A stretch of 64,000 nt of DNA. It comes from Nitrospira sp. GTDB taxonomy: Bacteria > Nitrospirota > Nitrospiria > Nitrospirales > Nitrospiraceae. The stretch is taken from assembly GCA_030123605.1 (NCBI GenBank), contig CP126123.1:3625237-3689236 (forward strand), written 5' to 3'. The notes under the pieces are model-generated. The model did no database searches. It was not told the DNA's origin and worked only from the letters and a program-made list of their open reading frames with translations. A program made the position numbers and the translations under genes. Positions 1-8,062 of this stretch are shown piece by piece. The number at the start of each line of letters is the position of its first letter. The first letter of the stretch is position 1.

Positions 1-131
1 GTCTCATCCGCCGCTGCGGCACTGGTGCGGTAACAGATGGCGACGGACCACTGTTGCGCGGCAAGATCGAGCGCGACGGCCCGCCCGATTCCCTTCGCTC
101 CGCCGGTGATGAGGGCGACGTTGTTCGACAT
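1..131 (-). CDS. SDR-family oxidoreductase, N-terminal fragment
   Basis: This is the first 43 codons of a minus-strand gene that runs off the left edge; the ATG is at 131. The fragment begins [20 protein letters not shown], which contains the TGGxxGIG dinucleotide-binding glycine motif of short-chain dehydrogenases/reductases (FabG-like). Only the first beta-alpha unit is visible, so neither the catalytic Tyr-x-x-x-Lys nor the substrate can be judged. It lies downstream of two glycosyltransferase-like genes on the same strand, 10 bp away, and is probably co-transcribed with them. Confidence 0.75.
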   Translation of the reverse strand, partial: MSNNVALITGGAKGIGRAVALDLAAQQWSVAICYRTSAAAADE

Positions 132-141
132 GGATCCCCCG

Positions 142-894
142 TTAAGGTTGCCTGGTTCGAAGTCGTTTCGCGAGCAATTCCAACGTGCCCGCCGTTCTCA
201 TCGAAAACACCCGCTCTTGTTTGGGGCGTTTCTTATCCACTGCGCAGGCGTCGATCAAGGCTTGGAGATCGTCGAGAGTATCGATGTCCCTCCATGTCGG
301 CAGGAGCGTTGTCCTTAACCTCGCTGCCGCAGCCTTCTGCTGCGTGAGCGCCAACACCTGATCGGTCGACCAGGGCATATCCGTGAATAGAGTGGGGCAA
401 GGTTTGGTCAAGCCGATCAAATAGTACCCGCCGTCCTTGGCCGGACCGATCACCAGATCATGTTGCGCGAATGATCCGATTGCATCGCGGTAATGCGTGA
501 GTGGCAGCGACGGCACATCGGTGCCGACGAGGCAGACTTGCCGATAGCCGTGTGAAAAGAGGCGGTCGAATGCCTGCTGCATCCGGGCGCCGAGGTCTTC
601 GCCCTGTTGGTCGAGGAGCGTGACTCCATGGCGAGCCTCCATGATCTTGAAAAAGACGTGGGCGCTCGATGGAGCACAGGCAAGAAAACGATCAACCGGA
701 AGCGTGAATTTGCCGACGGCGGCTTTGGTCCGTTCGAGTGTGTCGAGGACGAAGCTTCCATGGAGCGTCGCAGCCTCGTCCTCGGTCAGCGCGGGACAGA
801 GCCGTGTTTTAACCTGTCCCGGGACGGGAGCCTTGGCGAAGATGACCAGGGCTACCGATCCCTTCTTCTGCCGCTCCGACGCCTGACCGTTCAT
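142..894 (-). CDS. TIGR04282-family glycosyltransferase (DUF2064)
   Basis: The 250-residue protein has the family N-terminus [13 protein letters not shown], which resembles a nucleotidyl/glycosyltransferase A fold, followed by VGTDVPSLP, an acidic nucleotide-sugar or metal site, and [12 protein letters not shown]. This family is usually annotated as rSAM/selenodomain-associated transferase 1 or arsenosugar-biosynthesis glycosyltransferase. Four bases upstream lies its usual partner, the TIGR04283-type protein at 899-1681, so the pair form an operon. The biochemical role in this organism is not shown: no ArsM or arsenosugar radical SAM gene is in view. A short basic C-terminus closes the protein. 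No signal peptide or membrane segment is evident, so it should be cytoplasmic. Confidence 0.85.
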   Translation of the reverse strand: MNGQASERQKKGSVALVIFAKAPVPGQVKTRLCPALTEDEAATLHGSFVLDTLERTKAAVGKFTLPVDRFLACAPSSAHVFFKIMEARHGVTLLDQQGEDLGARMQQAFDRLFSHGYRQVCLVGTDVPSLPLTHYRDAIGSFAQHDLVIGPAKDGGYYLIGLTKPCPTLFTDMPWSTDQVLALTQQKAAAARLRTTLLPTWRDIDTLDDLQALIDACAVDKKRPKQERVFSMRTAGTLELLAKRLRTRQP

Positions 895-898
895 GCCT

Positions 899-1681
899 TC
901 ATCTCACCATGGCGTAAAAATGTTGCAGTCGATGGGGGCTCACCCCGATCCAGTACAGGAAGCGCAGGGTCCACATCAACAGAATTGTGCGGAGGGGGCC
1001 GTTCTGTTCCCACCGGCGGAAGGACGTCACCACACACTCCGTCAGCGGGGCGAGGTGCCCGGTCCGTTTGAGGCGGCGTGTCAGCTCGATGTCTTCCATG
1101 AGAGGAATGTCCGCGAATCCTCCGATCCGTTCAAAGACCTCGCGCCGCACGAAGAGGACCTGGTCGCCCGTGGCGATGCCGCTCAGGCGGGAGCGCAGGT
1201 TCATCATGGTCTCGATGATACGTGCCGACAGGCGATCGGAGTCGAAGCGAACATTGAACCGTCCGCCGATGCAGGCGCGGTCGGAAAGCGCCTCCGTGAC
1301 GGCATGCCTGGCATCGGGCGGGAGGTGGGTATCGGCATGGAGGAACAGCAGCACGTCGCACCGGCCGGTTGCCGCGCCGGCGTTGAGCTGGCGGGCGCGC
1401 CCTGGTGAGGCTGACAGGAGACGAATCGAAGCGGGCGGCACTGGAGGGGCGCCGAAGGGGGCTGTCTGAAGAGGAGTCGCGAACGATTCGACAATGGAAC
1501 GGGTCTGATCGGAACTGCCGCCGTCCACGACGACGAGGTCGTCGAAACCGAGCGAGGCGGTGTGAGCGAGGGTCCGGCCGATCACCTTGGCTTCATTCAA
1601 GACCGGGATGATGACGGCGATCGTCAACGCGGCGGGACGGAGAACGACAGGTTCAGCAGCCTGCTCCATGGTTTGGAGCAC
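899..1681 (-). CDS. TIGR04283-family GT2 glycosyltransferase
   Basis: The 260-residue protein is a family-2 glycosyltransferase. Residues 20-120 hold IAVIIPVLNEAKVI, the VVDGGSSDQT nucleotide-sugar site and LLFLHADTHLPPDA, a DxD-like motif. Residues 170-215 hold GDQVLFVRREVFERIGGF and PLMEDIEL, the acceptor/ED region typical of the TIGR04283 group. The group is commonly annotated as rSAM/selenodomain-associated transferase 2 or an arsenosugar biosynthesis enzyme. It is followed within 4 bp by its TIGR04282 partner. The C-terminal hydrophobic stretch (TILLMWTLRFLYWIGVSP) may be a membrane-association helix. The substrate is inferred only from family naming and should be treated as unknown. Confidence 0.87.
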   Translation of the reverse strand: MLQTMEQAAEPVVLRPAALTIAVIIPVLNEAKVIGRTLAHTASLGFDDLVVVDGGSSDQTRSIVESFATPLQTAPFGAPPVPPASIRLLSASPGRARQLNAGAATGRCDVLLFLHADTHLPPDARHAVTEALSDRACIGGRFNVRFDSDRLSARIIETMMNLRSRLSGIATGDQVLFVRREVFERIGGFADIPLMEDIELTRRLKRTGHLAPLTECVVTSFRRWEQNGPLRTILLMWTLRFLYWIGVSPHRLQHFYAMVR

Positions 1682-1690
1682 CGTCGGTCC

Positions 1691-2104
1691 TCAGGCCGCC
1701 CGTTTCGGTTCGTTGAACATGAAGTACATTACGATGGCGATGGTGGACCAGAACACCACCTGCTTGTGCCAGAATAAGACCTCTCCATAGTGGAAAAACG
1801 CCAAGCTGATCAGAATGGAGCCCGCCATCAAGGAATAACGGATGGTCGGATTTTCGACCACGGCGTTGGCCCAGACCGCGATGCCGCCGAAGTAGATCAA
1901 CAGCGGAACCACGTTGATTTCGAATCCTCCGCTGATCGACAGAAACACGTTCAGGAAGCCGATGAACATCAAGGCCGTGCCGATCATCATGCCGACGACA
2001 TGGGCCTGACGTTCGGAGCCGCTTTCGTCGTCATGGTCGTGGCGGTTCGATCGGGACGTGGGCGGGCGATTCGAAGGATCCGGGAGGTCGCTGGGTGCTG
2101 CCAT
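1691..2104 (-). CDS. small membrane protein, function unknown
   Basis: The 137-residue product has a polar, Asp/His/Ser-rich N-terminal 35 residues followed by about four hydrophobic segments (near residues 38-58, 64-80, 92-105 and 113-130), so it should be an integral inner-membrane protein. I recognise no family. It begins 2 bp after the stop of the dCTP deaminase gene and ends 9 bp before the glycosyltransferase at 899-1681. It therefore lies inside one closely packed minus-strand operon running from kamA to the left edge. Confidence 0.7.
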   Translation of the reverse strand: MAAPSDLPDPSNRPPTSRSNRHDHDDESGSERQAHVVGMMIGTALMFIGFLNVFLSISGGFEINVVPLLIYFGGIAVWANAVVENPTIRYSLMAGSILISLAFFHYGEVLFWHKQVVFWSTIAIVMYFMFNEPKRAA

Positions 2105-2106
2105 GG

Positions 2107-3258
2107 TCAGGCCTTAAAATGTTTGCTGAGGGTGAGGGCTTGTCGTTGGTATGACGAGCCAAGCGTCGTGCCGTACACCTCTGTCGGCACCTCCAGCATT
2201 CGATCATACACCACTTTGAAGAAGGTTTGCCCGTCATGAATGAGAAACGGCACATCGTGCGGGCGGACCTCGAGGACGACCTGCGTGCCCCGCATTTTGC
2301 CGTCACCGTAGCCGAAACCGGGGTCGAAGAATCCGGCATAGTGGGTGCGCAGCTCCCCACAGGCCGCTTCATAGGCCACCATTTCGGCGGCATAACCGGG
2401 CGGCACCCTGATACGTTCCTTGGACGCCAGGATATAAAATTCTTCCGGTTCCAAGAGGAGGCTGTCTTGCCGGTGTCGTTTCAAGGGTTCCCAGAAGTCC
2501 AGTGCCGCATAGTGGCCGATTTTCGAGAGGTCGATCACATGACTGTTTTTCTTGGCTCGGTAGCCGATCACCTCGTCCTCGCGGTCGCTGCCGGTGAGAT
2601 CGATCCGTAAGAAGAGCCCCCGTTCGGTTCGGAACTCGCTCGGCCGAAGCGGCTTCGGGTTCGGCGCGTTGTGAAACAACAGAGGCTCCGAGGCGTGAAT
2701 GTTCTGCAGGGTTGCGTCTGGTACTGCGGCATCCCCCCGCACGAAGCGAATCTGGTTGAGCGAGTAGCCGGTGCGCACCTTGACGGCAAAGGAACGCGGC
2801 ACCACCTCCAGGTAGAGCGGCCCTCGGTAGCCGGCTCGGATCTCATCGAAGCCGGTATTCAGATCCGTGACGACCCTGGTAAACACATCCAGTCGGCCGG
2901 TGGTGCTTTTCGGATTGGCGCGGGCGCGGAGGGTGATAGGCAGGTCCAGATGCTCCAAGAGAGGCACCAGATACACATGGCCCTTTTCGAGGATGGCGCC
3001 CTGGGTGAGATCCATCTCATACATCACGAGGTCGGACTGATAGAAGTCGAGGACGTTGAGCCGGCTGCTGATGGGGGACAACTCCGGCAGGAAGCTGCTC
3101 AGCAGGCGGTAGGCTTTCTTCCCCAGCCGTAAGTCCAGGCTGGCCGGCTGGATCTGCCGGTCTTCAATCGGGCAGTCAGATGTGATGCCGCCGCGTGCGA
3201 TGAGTTGGACGATCTGTTGGTAAGGCAGAATCCCCTTCGCAGAAGCTGCACGAGTCAC
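2107..3258 (-). CDS. dcd: 2'-deoxycytidine 5'-triphosphate deaminase
   Basis: At 383 residues this matches the long, duplicated form of dCTP deaminase (PF06559-like) rather than the roughly 190-residue E. coli Dcd. Visible motifs are IQPASLDLRLG near residue 36 and, in the second half, the aligned dUTPase-fold segments around FDPGFGYG and VVLEVRPHDVPF. The enzyme deaminates dCTP to dUTP for thymidylate synthesis in the cytoplasm. Its start overlaps the kamA stop by 4 bp (ATGA), showing translational coupling. The coupling to KamA has no obvious metabolic logic. The family assignment is firm; whether it also hydrolyses dUTP cannot be read from sequence. Confidence 0.88.
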   Translation of the reverse strand: MTRAASAKGILPYQQIVQLIARGGITSDCPIEDRQIQPASLDLRLGKKAYRLLSSFLPELSPISSRLNVLDFYQSDLVMYEMDLTQGAILEKGHVYLVPLLEHLDLPITLRARANPKSTTGRLDVFTRVVTDLNTGFDEIRAGYRGPLYLEVVPRSFAVKVRTGYSLNQIRFVRGDAAVPDATLQNIHASEPLLFHNAPNPKPLRPSEFRTERGLFLRIDLTGSDREDEVIGYRAKKNSHVIDLSKIGHYAALDFWEPLKRHRQDSLLLEPEEFYILASKERIRVPPGYAAEMVAYEAACGELRTHYAGFFDPGFGYGDGKMRGTQVVLEVRPHDVPFLIHDGQTFFKVVYDRMLEVPTEVYGTTLGSSYQRQALTLSKHFKA

Positions 3259-4388
3259 AGGTGGTCCACTCCTCCGTCGCAGCCCTTTCCCGCCGAAACC
3301 CAGGAGGGATGGGCCCCGACCATCGGCAGCTCGCGTCCCTGCCCCGATCCCGGCTGAGGGTAGTGGTAGGTCTTGTCTTCATAGTTTCTCAGCACGGCGC
3401 CGTCTTCATCCAGATTGACCAGATAGTCCGCCGGCAGCAGCGGAATCTTGCCGCCGCCTCCGGGGGCATCGATCACAAAATGGGGGACTCCCATGCCGCT
3501 TGTGTGGCCTTGCAACGATTTGATGATCCGCAGCCCCGTTTCCACCGAAGTCCGGAAATGATTCGTCCCCTTGGTCAAGTCGGCCTGGTACAGGTAGTAG
3601 GGCTTCACGCGTGCCAGCAGCAGCTGGTGCACCAGCTGCTTCATGACCTCTGGGTCGTCGTTGACCCCCTTGAGTAACACAGTCTGAGCACCGAGGGGAA
3701 CCCCGGCGTCGGCCAACATGCCGCAGGCGCGTTTGACCTCCGGCGTCAGTTCGTCCGGATGGTTGAAGTGCAGGTTCATATAGAGGGGGTGATATTTTTT
3801 GACGATCTCGCAGAGTTTTGGCGTGATGCGCTCAGGCAGACTGCCCGGTACTCGCGAGCCGATCCGGATGAGTTCCAAGTGGGGAATAGTCCGGAGCGAT
3901 TTGAGGATACGCTCAAGCAGATGATCCGGCAGCAACAGGGGGTCTCCCCCAGACAGGATCACGTCGCGCACTTCCTGGTGCTCGCGCAGATAGGCGATGG
4001 CACGATCCAACTCACCTTTCTTGAGGAAGCCCGGTTTGCCGACCAGCCGCTTCCGAGTGCAAAACCGGCAATAGATCGGACATTGGTTGGTGACCATCAG
4101 GAGGACTCGGTCGGGGTATCGGTGGACCAAGTGGGGCACGGGGCTCATCAGGTCTTCTTCGAGCGGATCGTCCTCCGAGTCGGCATCGGCCATTTCGGCG
4201 CGATCCGGGACGACCTGTTTCCAGATCGCATCACCCTTTTCCTTAATGGTGGCCAGCACGGTCGGGGTGATCCGCATGGGGTAGTCCCCCACGATGTCTT
4301 CGATTTCTTTTTGATCGACACCGAGCCGGTCTGCCAGGTCCTTCGGTTTCACCACACTCTGAGCCAGGATGCGTCTCCAGTCCTCCAC
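3255..4388 (-). CDS. kamA: KamA-family radical SAM lysine 2,3-aminomutase
   Basis: The 377-residue protein carries the radical SAM cluster motif C103-x3-C107-x2-C110 (CPIYCRFC), the SAM-binding SGGDPLLL and the PLP-lysine motif PGGGGK with K314. These are the hallmarks of lysine 2,3-aminomutase, which interconverts L-alpha-lysine and L-beta-lysine. Full-length clostridial KamA is somewhat longer (about 416 residues). Alternatives within the family are EpmB-like EF-P lysine aminomutase or a glutamate 2,3-aminomutase. No acetyltransferase gene (ablB) for the osmolyte N-acetyl-beta-lysine and no epmA or efp is adjacent. The gene heads the minus-strand operon and overlaps dcd by 4 bp. Confidence 0.85.
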   Translation of the reverse strand: MEDWRRILAQSVVKPKDLADRLGVDQKEIEDIVGDYPMRITPTVLATIKEKGDAIWKQVVPDRAEMADADSEDDPLEEDLMSPVPHLVHRYPDRVLLMVTNQCPIYCRFCTRKRLVGKPGFLKKGELDRAIAYLREHQEVRDVILSGGDPLLLPDHLLERILKSLRTIPHLELIRIGSRVPGSLPERITPKLCEIVKKYHPLYMNLHFNHPDELTPEVKRACGMLADAGVPLGAQTVLLKGVNDDPEVMKQLVHQLLLARVKPYYLYQADLTKGTNHFRTSVETGLRIIKSLQGHTSGMGVPHFVIDAPGGGGKIPLLPADYLVNLDEDGAVLRNYEDKTYHYPQPGSGQGRELPMVGAHPSWVSAGKGCDGGVDHL

Positions 4389-4505
4389 GTCTCTATCCTT
4401 TCGCTGATGCTGGTCCGATCTGTCGAGTCTTGCGGGCCGGCGCCTGCAAGGCTTCGGGCCCTGTCCATGACCCTCGGTGTTCGGGGTTCGGTTCCGGACA
4501 GAGTC

Positions 4506-4751
4506 TCACGGGTTTGCCTTGTTGTAGTGGGTGTCCAGGTGGGCGAGGATATCGTGGGTCTCCGTCAGAACGGTGTCCCCGTCTTTCAGGACCGGGACAT
4601 AGTACTGGCCGGATACGGTATACACCTGTTTGCGCAACGGGCGAAAATCCGGCACCACGACCTCCTCATAGGAGAGGTTCAGTTCGCTGAGTCGATCTCG
4701 AACCAATGCACAGTCCGGGCACCAGTGGACATGATACAGCGTCAGTGCCAT
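4506..4751 (-). CDS. glutaredoxin-like protein / GST N-terminal domain
   Basis: The 81-residue single-domain protein has the thioredoxin-fold redox motif CPDC at residues 11-14 (after the first beta strand LTLYHVHW) and a cis-proline segment YYVPVLKDGDTVLTET, matching glutaredoxins and the N-terminal domain of glutathione transferases. There is no C-terminal helical GST domain. It is likely a small cytoplasmic thiol-disulfide oxidoreductase. It is co-oriented with kamA, about 117 bp upstream of it, and with the ATP-grasp-like gene further upstream. Confidence 0.8.
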   Translation of the reverse strand: MALTLYHVHWCPDCALVRDRLSELNLSYEEVVVPDFRPLRKQVYTVSGQYYVPVLKDGDTVLTETHDILAHLDTHYNKANP

Positions 4752-4824
4752 GGCCTCTCTGTTGAATAAGGGTGACGGTTCATGCGCGCATCGTCCCGGG
4801 TGATGTTCCGCCCATCAGGTCACC

Positions 4825-6459
4825 TCACGAATGGCCGCTCGTTGCCATCGTGCAAGGGGCCATGATGGCATCGGTCATGCCGTGGATGATTTTCTTGTTC
4901 GCCGGGCAGAGGGTGGCGAGGATTCCGCCGAGTTCTGCCTTGTCGCCGACGACAAAATAGTAGGGCGAGAGGCGGACGCGACCGGACATCGGCACCACCG
5001 TATCGGTTCGATCGTCGAGATAGGCGGACTCGAACAGGCGGCCCTTGTGGAATTCCTGCAACACATAGGGAGTCGTCGGAAAGGCTCGGAGGGCCTGTTC
5101 CAAGGCCGCGGCCCACTCGATTTGCGGCAGGTCATGGCCGATGGACACGCCACGACTGCCCCAAGCCAGTTCCGAAAATCCGGACGGTTTGAGCACCAGT
5201 TGCCGTTCCTTTTGGGTGGTCTGGGCCAGGCGACGAAAGTCCGAAAGGATCCTCCTTCCGATCGTGAGGTGCGGGATGACCGCCGTCGGGGGGATGGGCT
5301 GCGGATCGAGGATCCAGGTGCGAGGCAGCAATCGTTGCAGCGTCGCGTTCGCCTCGGGACTCAGCGTCTGCTCCCAGAAGGGGGTGAGTTCCGGATGGTG
5401 GAACAGGGCGAACGCCAGTTTCTCCTCGAGGGCGGGCTTGTACGGCGGTGTAACGGCGACCAGTCCCTTTTTGGCGGCATACATGACGAGTTCTGATTTG
5501 GGGATGTTCTTCAGGTCAAAGAGTTCGAAAAAACGATAGATCAGCCCGACGGTCCGACGGCCTGCCGCTTCTTCGAGGAACAGTCCCTCTTCCGAAAAAT
5601 GCAGGGCCCGCGGCTCGACGCAAGAGGCGTCACAGCCGACCTCCCGCAGACGTTGGGCCATCCATTCCATTTCAGGCCGATATTCTTTGGCTTCATCGGA
5701 CACGACGATCGCGAGGCATCCCTCCTGCTCGCCTTGCTGGACACGCAACATGGCGGCGAATCCCTGCAACATGCCGTCACGACCGGCGATCAGGGGGGAA
5801 TGTGAAGCCTGCTGTCGGTCCGACGTTTGATTGTCGAAGGTTGCAAGGTCGTCATAGGCGCGGGTCAAGCAGCCGGTCAGGCCGATCCCCCCGGGAACGG
5901 AATCCAGCTCCGTGATGACCATGCCCTCGGCGGTGGGAATCACATCCGGTCGAATGATGCCGGGAATGAGGTGGCGAAAGCGGTTCATCCGGCTGTAGGT
6001 GACCAGTGATTCCGGTTTGCCTTGGTCAAGATAGGCGGCGACCCACTCTGGCTGGGTTCCACGGGTGCTGTCCTGATAGAGGCGGTTCAAGGCCCTGTAG
6101 AAGGCCAGGAGGGTCTGTCCCAATTCTTGAAAGAAGGCGACCTCGGACGGGGTCAGTGGAAAGGCTGTCGGTGCCAAGCGGAACCGGGGCGGCAGACCGT
6201 CCGCGGCGGTTGACGCCGTCCCGTCTCCCGGCTCGGCAGGGCCGTAGACTCCGGCGCGAATGAGGTCATCACGGATTGCGAGACAACGTCGGCGGGCTTC
6301 GTCGGAGCTCAACGGCTCACGTGGATGTTGTGCAAGTGCCAATACAATGTCCTCGAGGCTCGCAGCGCAATCGCATGCACCCCACGCGCGGTTGGATTCG
6401 AGGTGGAGCAAATCGTACCATGGCCCCTTGCACCGGTACAAGTCGGCGCCGCACCGCAT
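4825..6459 (-). CDS. large protein with ATP-grasp-like features, function unknown
   Basis: The reading frame is open to 6528; I place the start at the ATG at 6459 (544 residues, beginning MRCGADLYRCKGPWYDLLH), because the upstream codons would crowd the divergent gene. The middle and C-terminus resemble circularly permuted ATP-grasp proteins: PTAEGMVITELDSVPGG, QLVLKPSGF with a glycine-rich loop (SRGVSIG), and a late acidic/basic segment (YVLQEFHKGRLFE). Such enzymes form amide-type bonds using ATP, but the substrate is unknown. It is transcribed divergently from the YkgJ-DUF2156 gene, with about 145 bp between the chosen starts. I recognise no precise family, so the fold call is tentative. 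Confidence 0.6.
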   Translation of the reverse strand: MRCGADLYRCKGPWYDLLHLESNRAWGACDCAASLEDIVLALAQHPREPLSSDEARRRCLAIRDDLIRAGVYGPAEPGDGTASTAADGLPPRFRLAPTAFPLTPSEVAFFQELGQTLLAFYRALNRLYQDSTRGTQPEWVAAYLDQGKPESLVTYSRMNRFRHLIPGIIRPDVIPTAEGMVITELDSVPGGIGLTGCLTRAYDDLATFDNQTSDRQQASHSPLIAGRDGMLQGFAAMLRVQQGEQEGCLAIVVSDEAKEYRPEMEWMAQRLREVGCDASCVEPRALHFSEEGLFLEEAAGRRTVGLIYRFFELFDLKNIPKSELVMYAAKKGLVAVTPPYKPALEEKLAFALFHHPELTPFWEQTLSPEANATLQRLLPRTWILDPQPIPPTAVIPHLTIGRRILSDFRRLAQTTQKERQLVLKPSGFSELAWGSRGVSIGHDLPQIEWAAALEQALRAFPTTPYVLQEFHKGRLFESAYLDDRTDTVVPMSGRVRLSPYYFVVGDKAELGGILATLCPANKKIIHGMTDAIMAPCTMATSGHS

Positions 6460-6605
6460 TCGTCCGGCGGCAGTCCTTCGCGATTCCGGACAAGAGGGAG
6501 AAAACACTCGAACAGTAGGACGCTCCAATTGATAGTGCTACAATGCGCGCACATCTCATGACGAGCACATTCGTTCCGGTCTCCCTAACGACTCGCTCGC
6601 GATCC

Positions 6606-8060
6606 ATGACAGGTTCTCCCTTACAAATCGTTCCGAGCGCGACCTGCCTGCACTGTGAGGTCTGTTGCCGGTTTCCCGAGCGAGACAGTTTCTTGCGGCC
6701 GTTTTTCACGGCGGAGGAAATCGACGCGGCGATTGCGACAGGCCTTGCGCCGGCACACTTTTCGCGGCCGGAAGGGACACAAATCGATCTGGTACCGAAT
6801 CCGGTAGGGGAGGGCTATGTCTGTCCGGCGTTCGACAGTGCGACATCGCGGTGTCGGATCTATGACGTTCGCCCCCTGGACTGCCGGCTCTACCCCTTTG
6901 CGTTGATGTGGAATGCGGCACAGACCCAGGTTTTGCTCGGGTGGGACAGTAAATGTCCTTACATGCGGGACCAGACCTCTTCTATCATCATCCAGGCGGC
7001 GGAGGAGATTGCGCAATGGATCGAGCAGGATGACAGGGCCGTCGTCATCGCGCGTTATCCCAGGCTCATCGGCCGATTTCAAGAGGATGTCATTATATTG
7101 CGGCCTCTCGACCGGGTGACTGAGCTGATAGGGCGGGGGCAAGCGCCGGTGACCACCCGACCCCTCACCCTCGAGGACCGAGAACCTGTGGAAGCGGCTC
7201 TGGCCGTCAGCCCCGTCTCCCGTGAGGCGCCCCTCGCGGCTGCTTCCTTCGCCTACCATTACATCTGGCGGCATCGGTTGACCTATTCGTGGGCCGAACT
7301 CCACCGCCACCTCTGCCTGTTTGCCGAATCGCCCGATGGGATATTCATGGTCTTGCCGCCGCTAGGGGCCGGGCCATTCGGGCCGCCGTTCGCCGCCGCC
7401 TTTCGCTTCATGCGGGAGCGTAACGGCGTGTCCTCCGTGACACGGGTGGAAAACGTGCCCGAAACCTGTACAGCCGAAGTCTCTGCGCTTGGATATCGAA
7501 TGACCGCCAAAGATTCCGACTATCTTTACGATGCGGCCGACCTGACCGACTTCACGGGTGATTCCTATCGATCGCAACGGGCTGCCTGCAATCGGTTCAT
7601 GCGGGAACAGGGCGGAACGCTAGAGGTCTACGACCAGCGCGATCGAACGGCTTGCCTCAGTCTGTTTCATGAGTGGAGCGAACAGAAACAGCAGGCCGGT
7701 GCCGATGACTGGGCGCATGCATTGTTGCAGGATGCCGCCGGTGCGCATGAGACGGCCTTGTCTGATGCCCATGCGCTTGGACTCACCGGAGCCGTGGTCC
7801 GAGTGGGCGGTCGCATCTGTGCCTATACGCTGGGGTTGTGGCTGAACCGATCGGTGTTCTGTGTCTTGTTGGAAGTGGCCGATCGGACGATTGCAGGACT
7901 GGCTCCCTTTGTCTTTCGTGAGTTCTGTCGCCAAGCCCGTGCCAAAGGAGCATGCTGGATCAATACGATGGATGATTCCGGCCTGTCGACGTTGGCCCGC
8001 TCCAAACGGTGGTACCGCCCCGTGCGATTGTTGCCGAACTACATTGTGACGGAGTTCTGA
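6606..8060 (+). CDS. YkgJ-type cysteine-cluster protein fused to DUF2156 domain
   Basis: From the ATG at 6606 the product has 484 residues; the frame is open back to 6543 and the true start is uncertain. The N-terminal 180 residues carry the YkgJ/CxxCxxCC zinc or iron cluster CLHCEVCC plus later cysteines (CPAFDSATSRC, CRLYPF). From about residue 210 to the end the sequence resembles DUF2156, the GNAT-like acyltransferase domain found at the C-terminus of MprF-type lysylphosphatidylglycerol synthases. The fusion suggests transfer of an aminoacyl or acyl group by a metal-cluster-tagged enzyme, which is inference. The stop is 2 bp before the histidine kinase start, so the two are coupled. Confidence 0.75.
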   Translation: MTGSPLQIVPSATCLHCEVCCRFPERDSFLRPFFTAEEIDAAIATGLAPAHFSRPEGTQIDLVPNPVGEGYVCPAFDSATSRCRIYDVRPLDCRLYPFALMWNAAQTQVLLGWDSKCPYMRDQTSSIIIQAAEEIAQWIEQDDRAVVIARYPRLIGRFQEDVIILRPLDRVTELIGRGQAPVTTRPLTLEDREPVEAALAVSPVSREAPLAAASFAYHYIWRHRLTYSWAELHRHLCLFAESPDGIFMVLPPLGAGPFGPPFAAAFRFMRERNGVSSVTRVENVPETCTAEVSALGYRMTAKDSDYLYDAADLTDFTGDSYRSQRAACNRFMREQGGTLEVYDQRDRTACLSLFHEWSEQKQQAGADDWAHALLQDAAGAHETALSDAHALGLTGAVVRVGGRICAYTLGLWLNRSVFCVLLEVADRTIAGLAPFVFREFCRQARAKGACWINTMDDSGLSTLARSKRWYRPVRLLPNYIVTEF

Positions 8061-8062
8061 CC

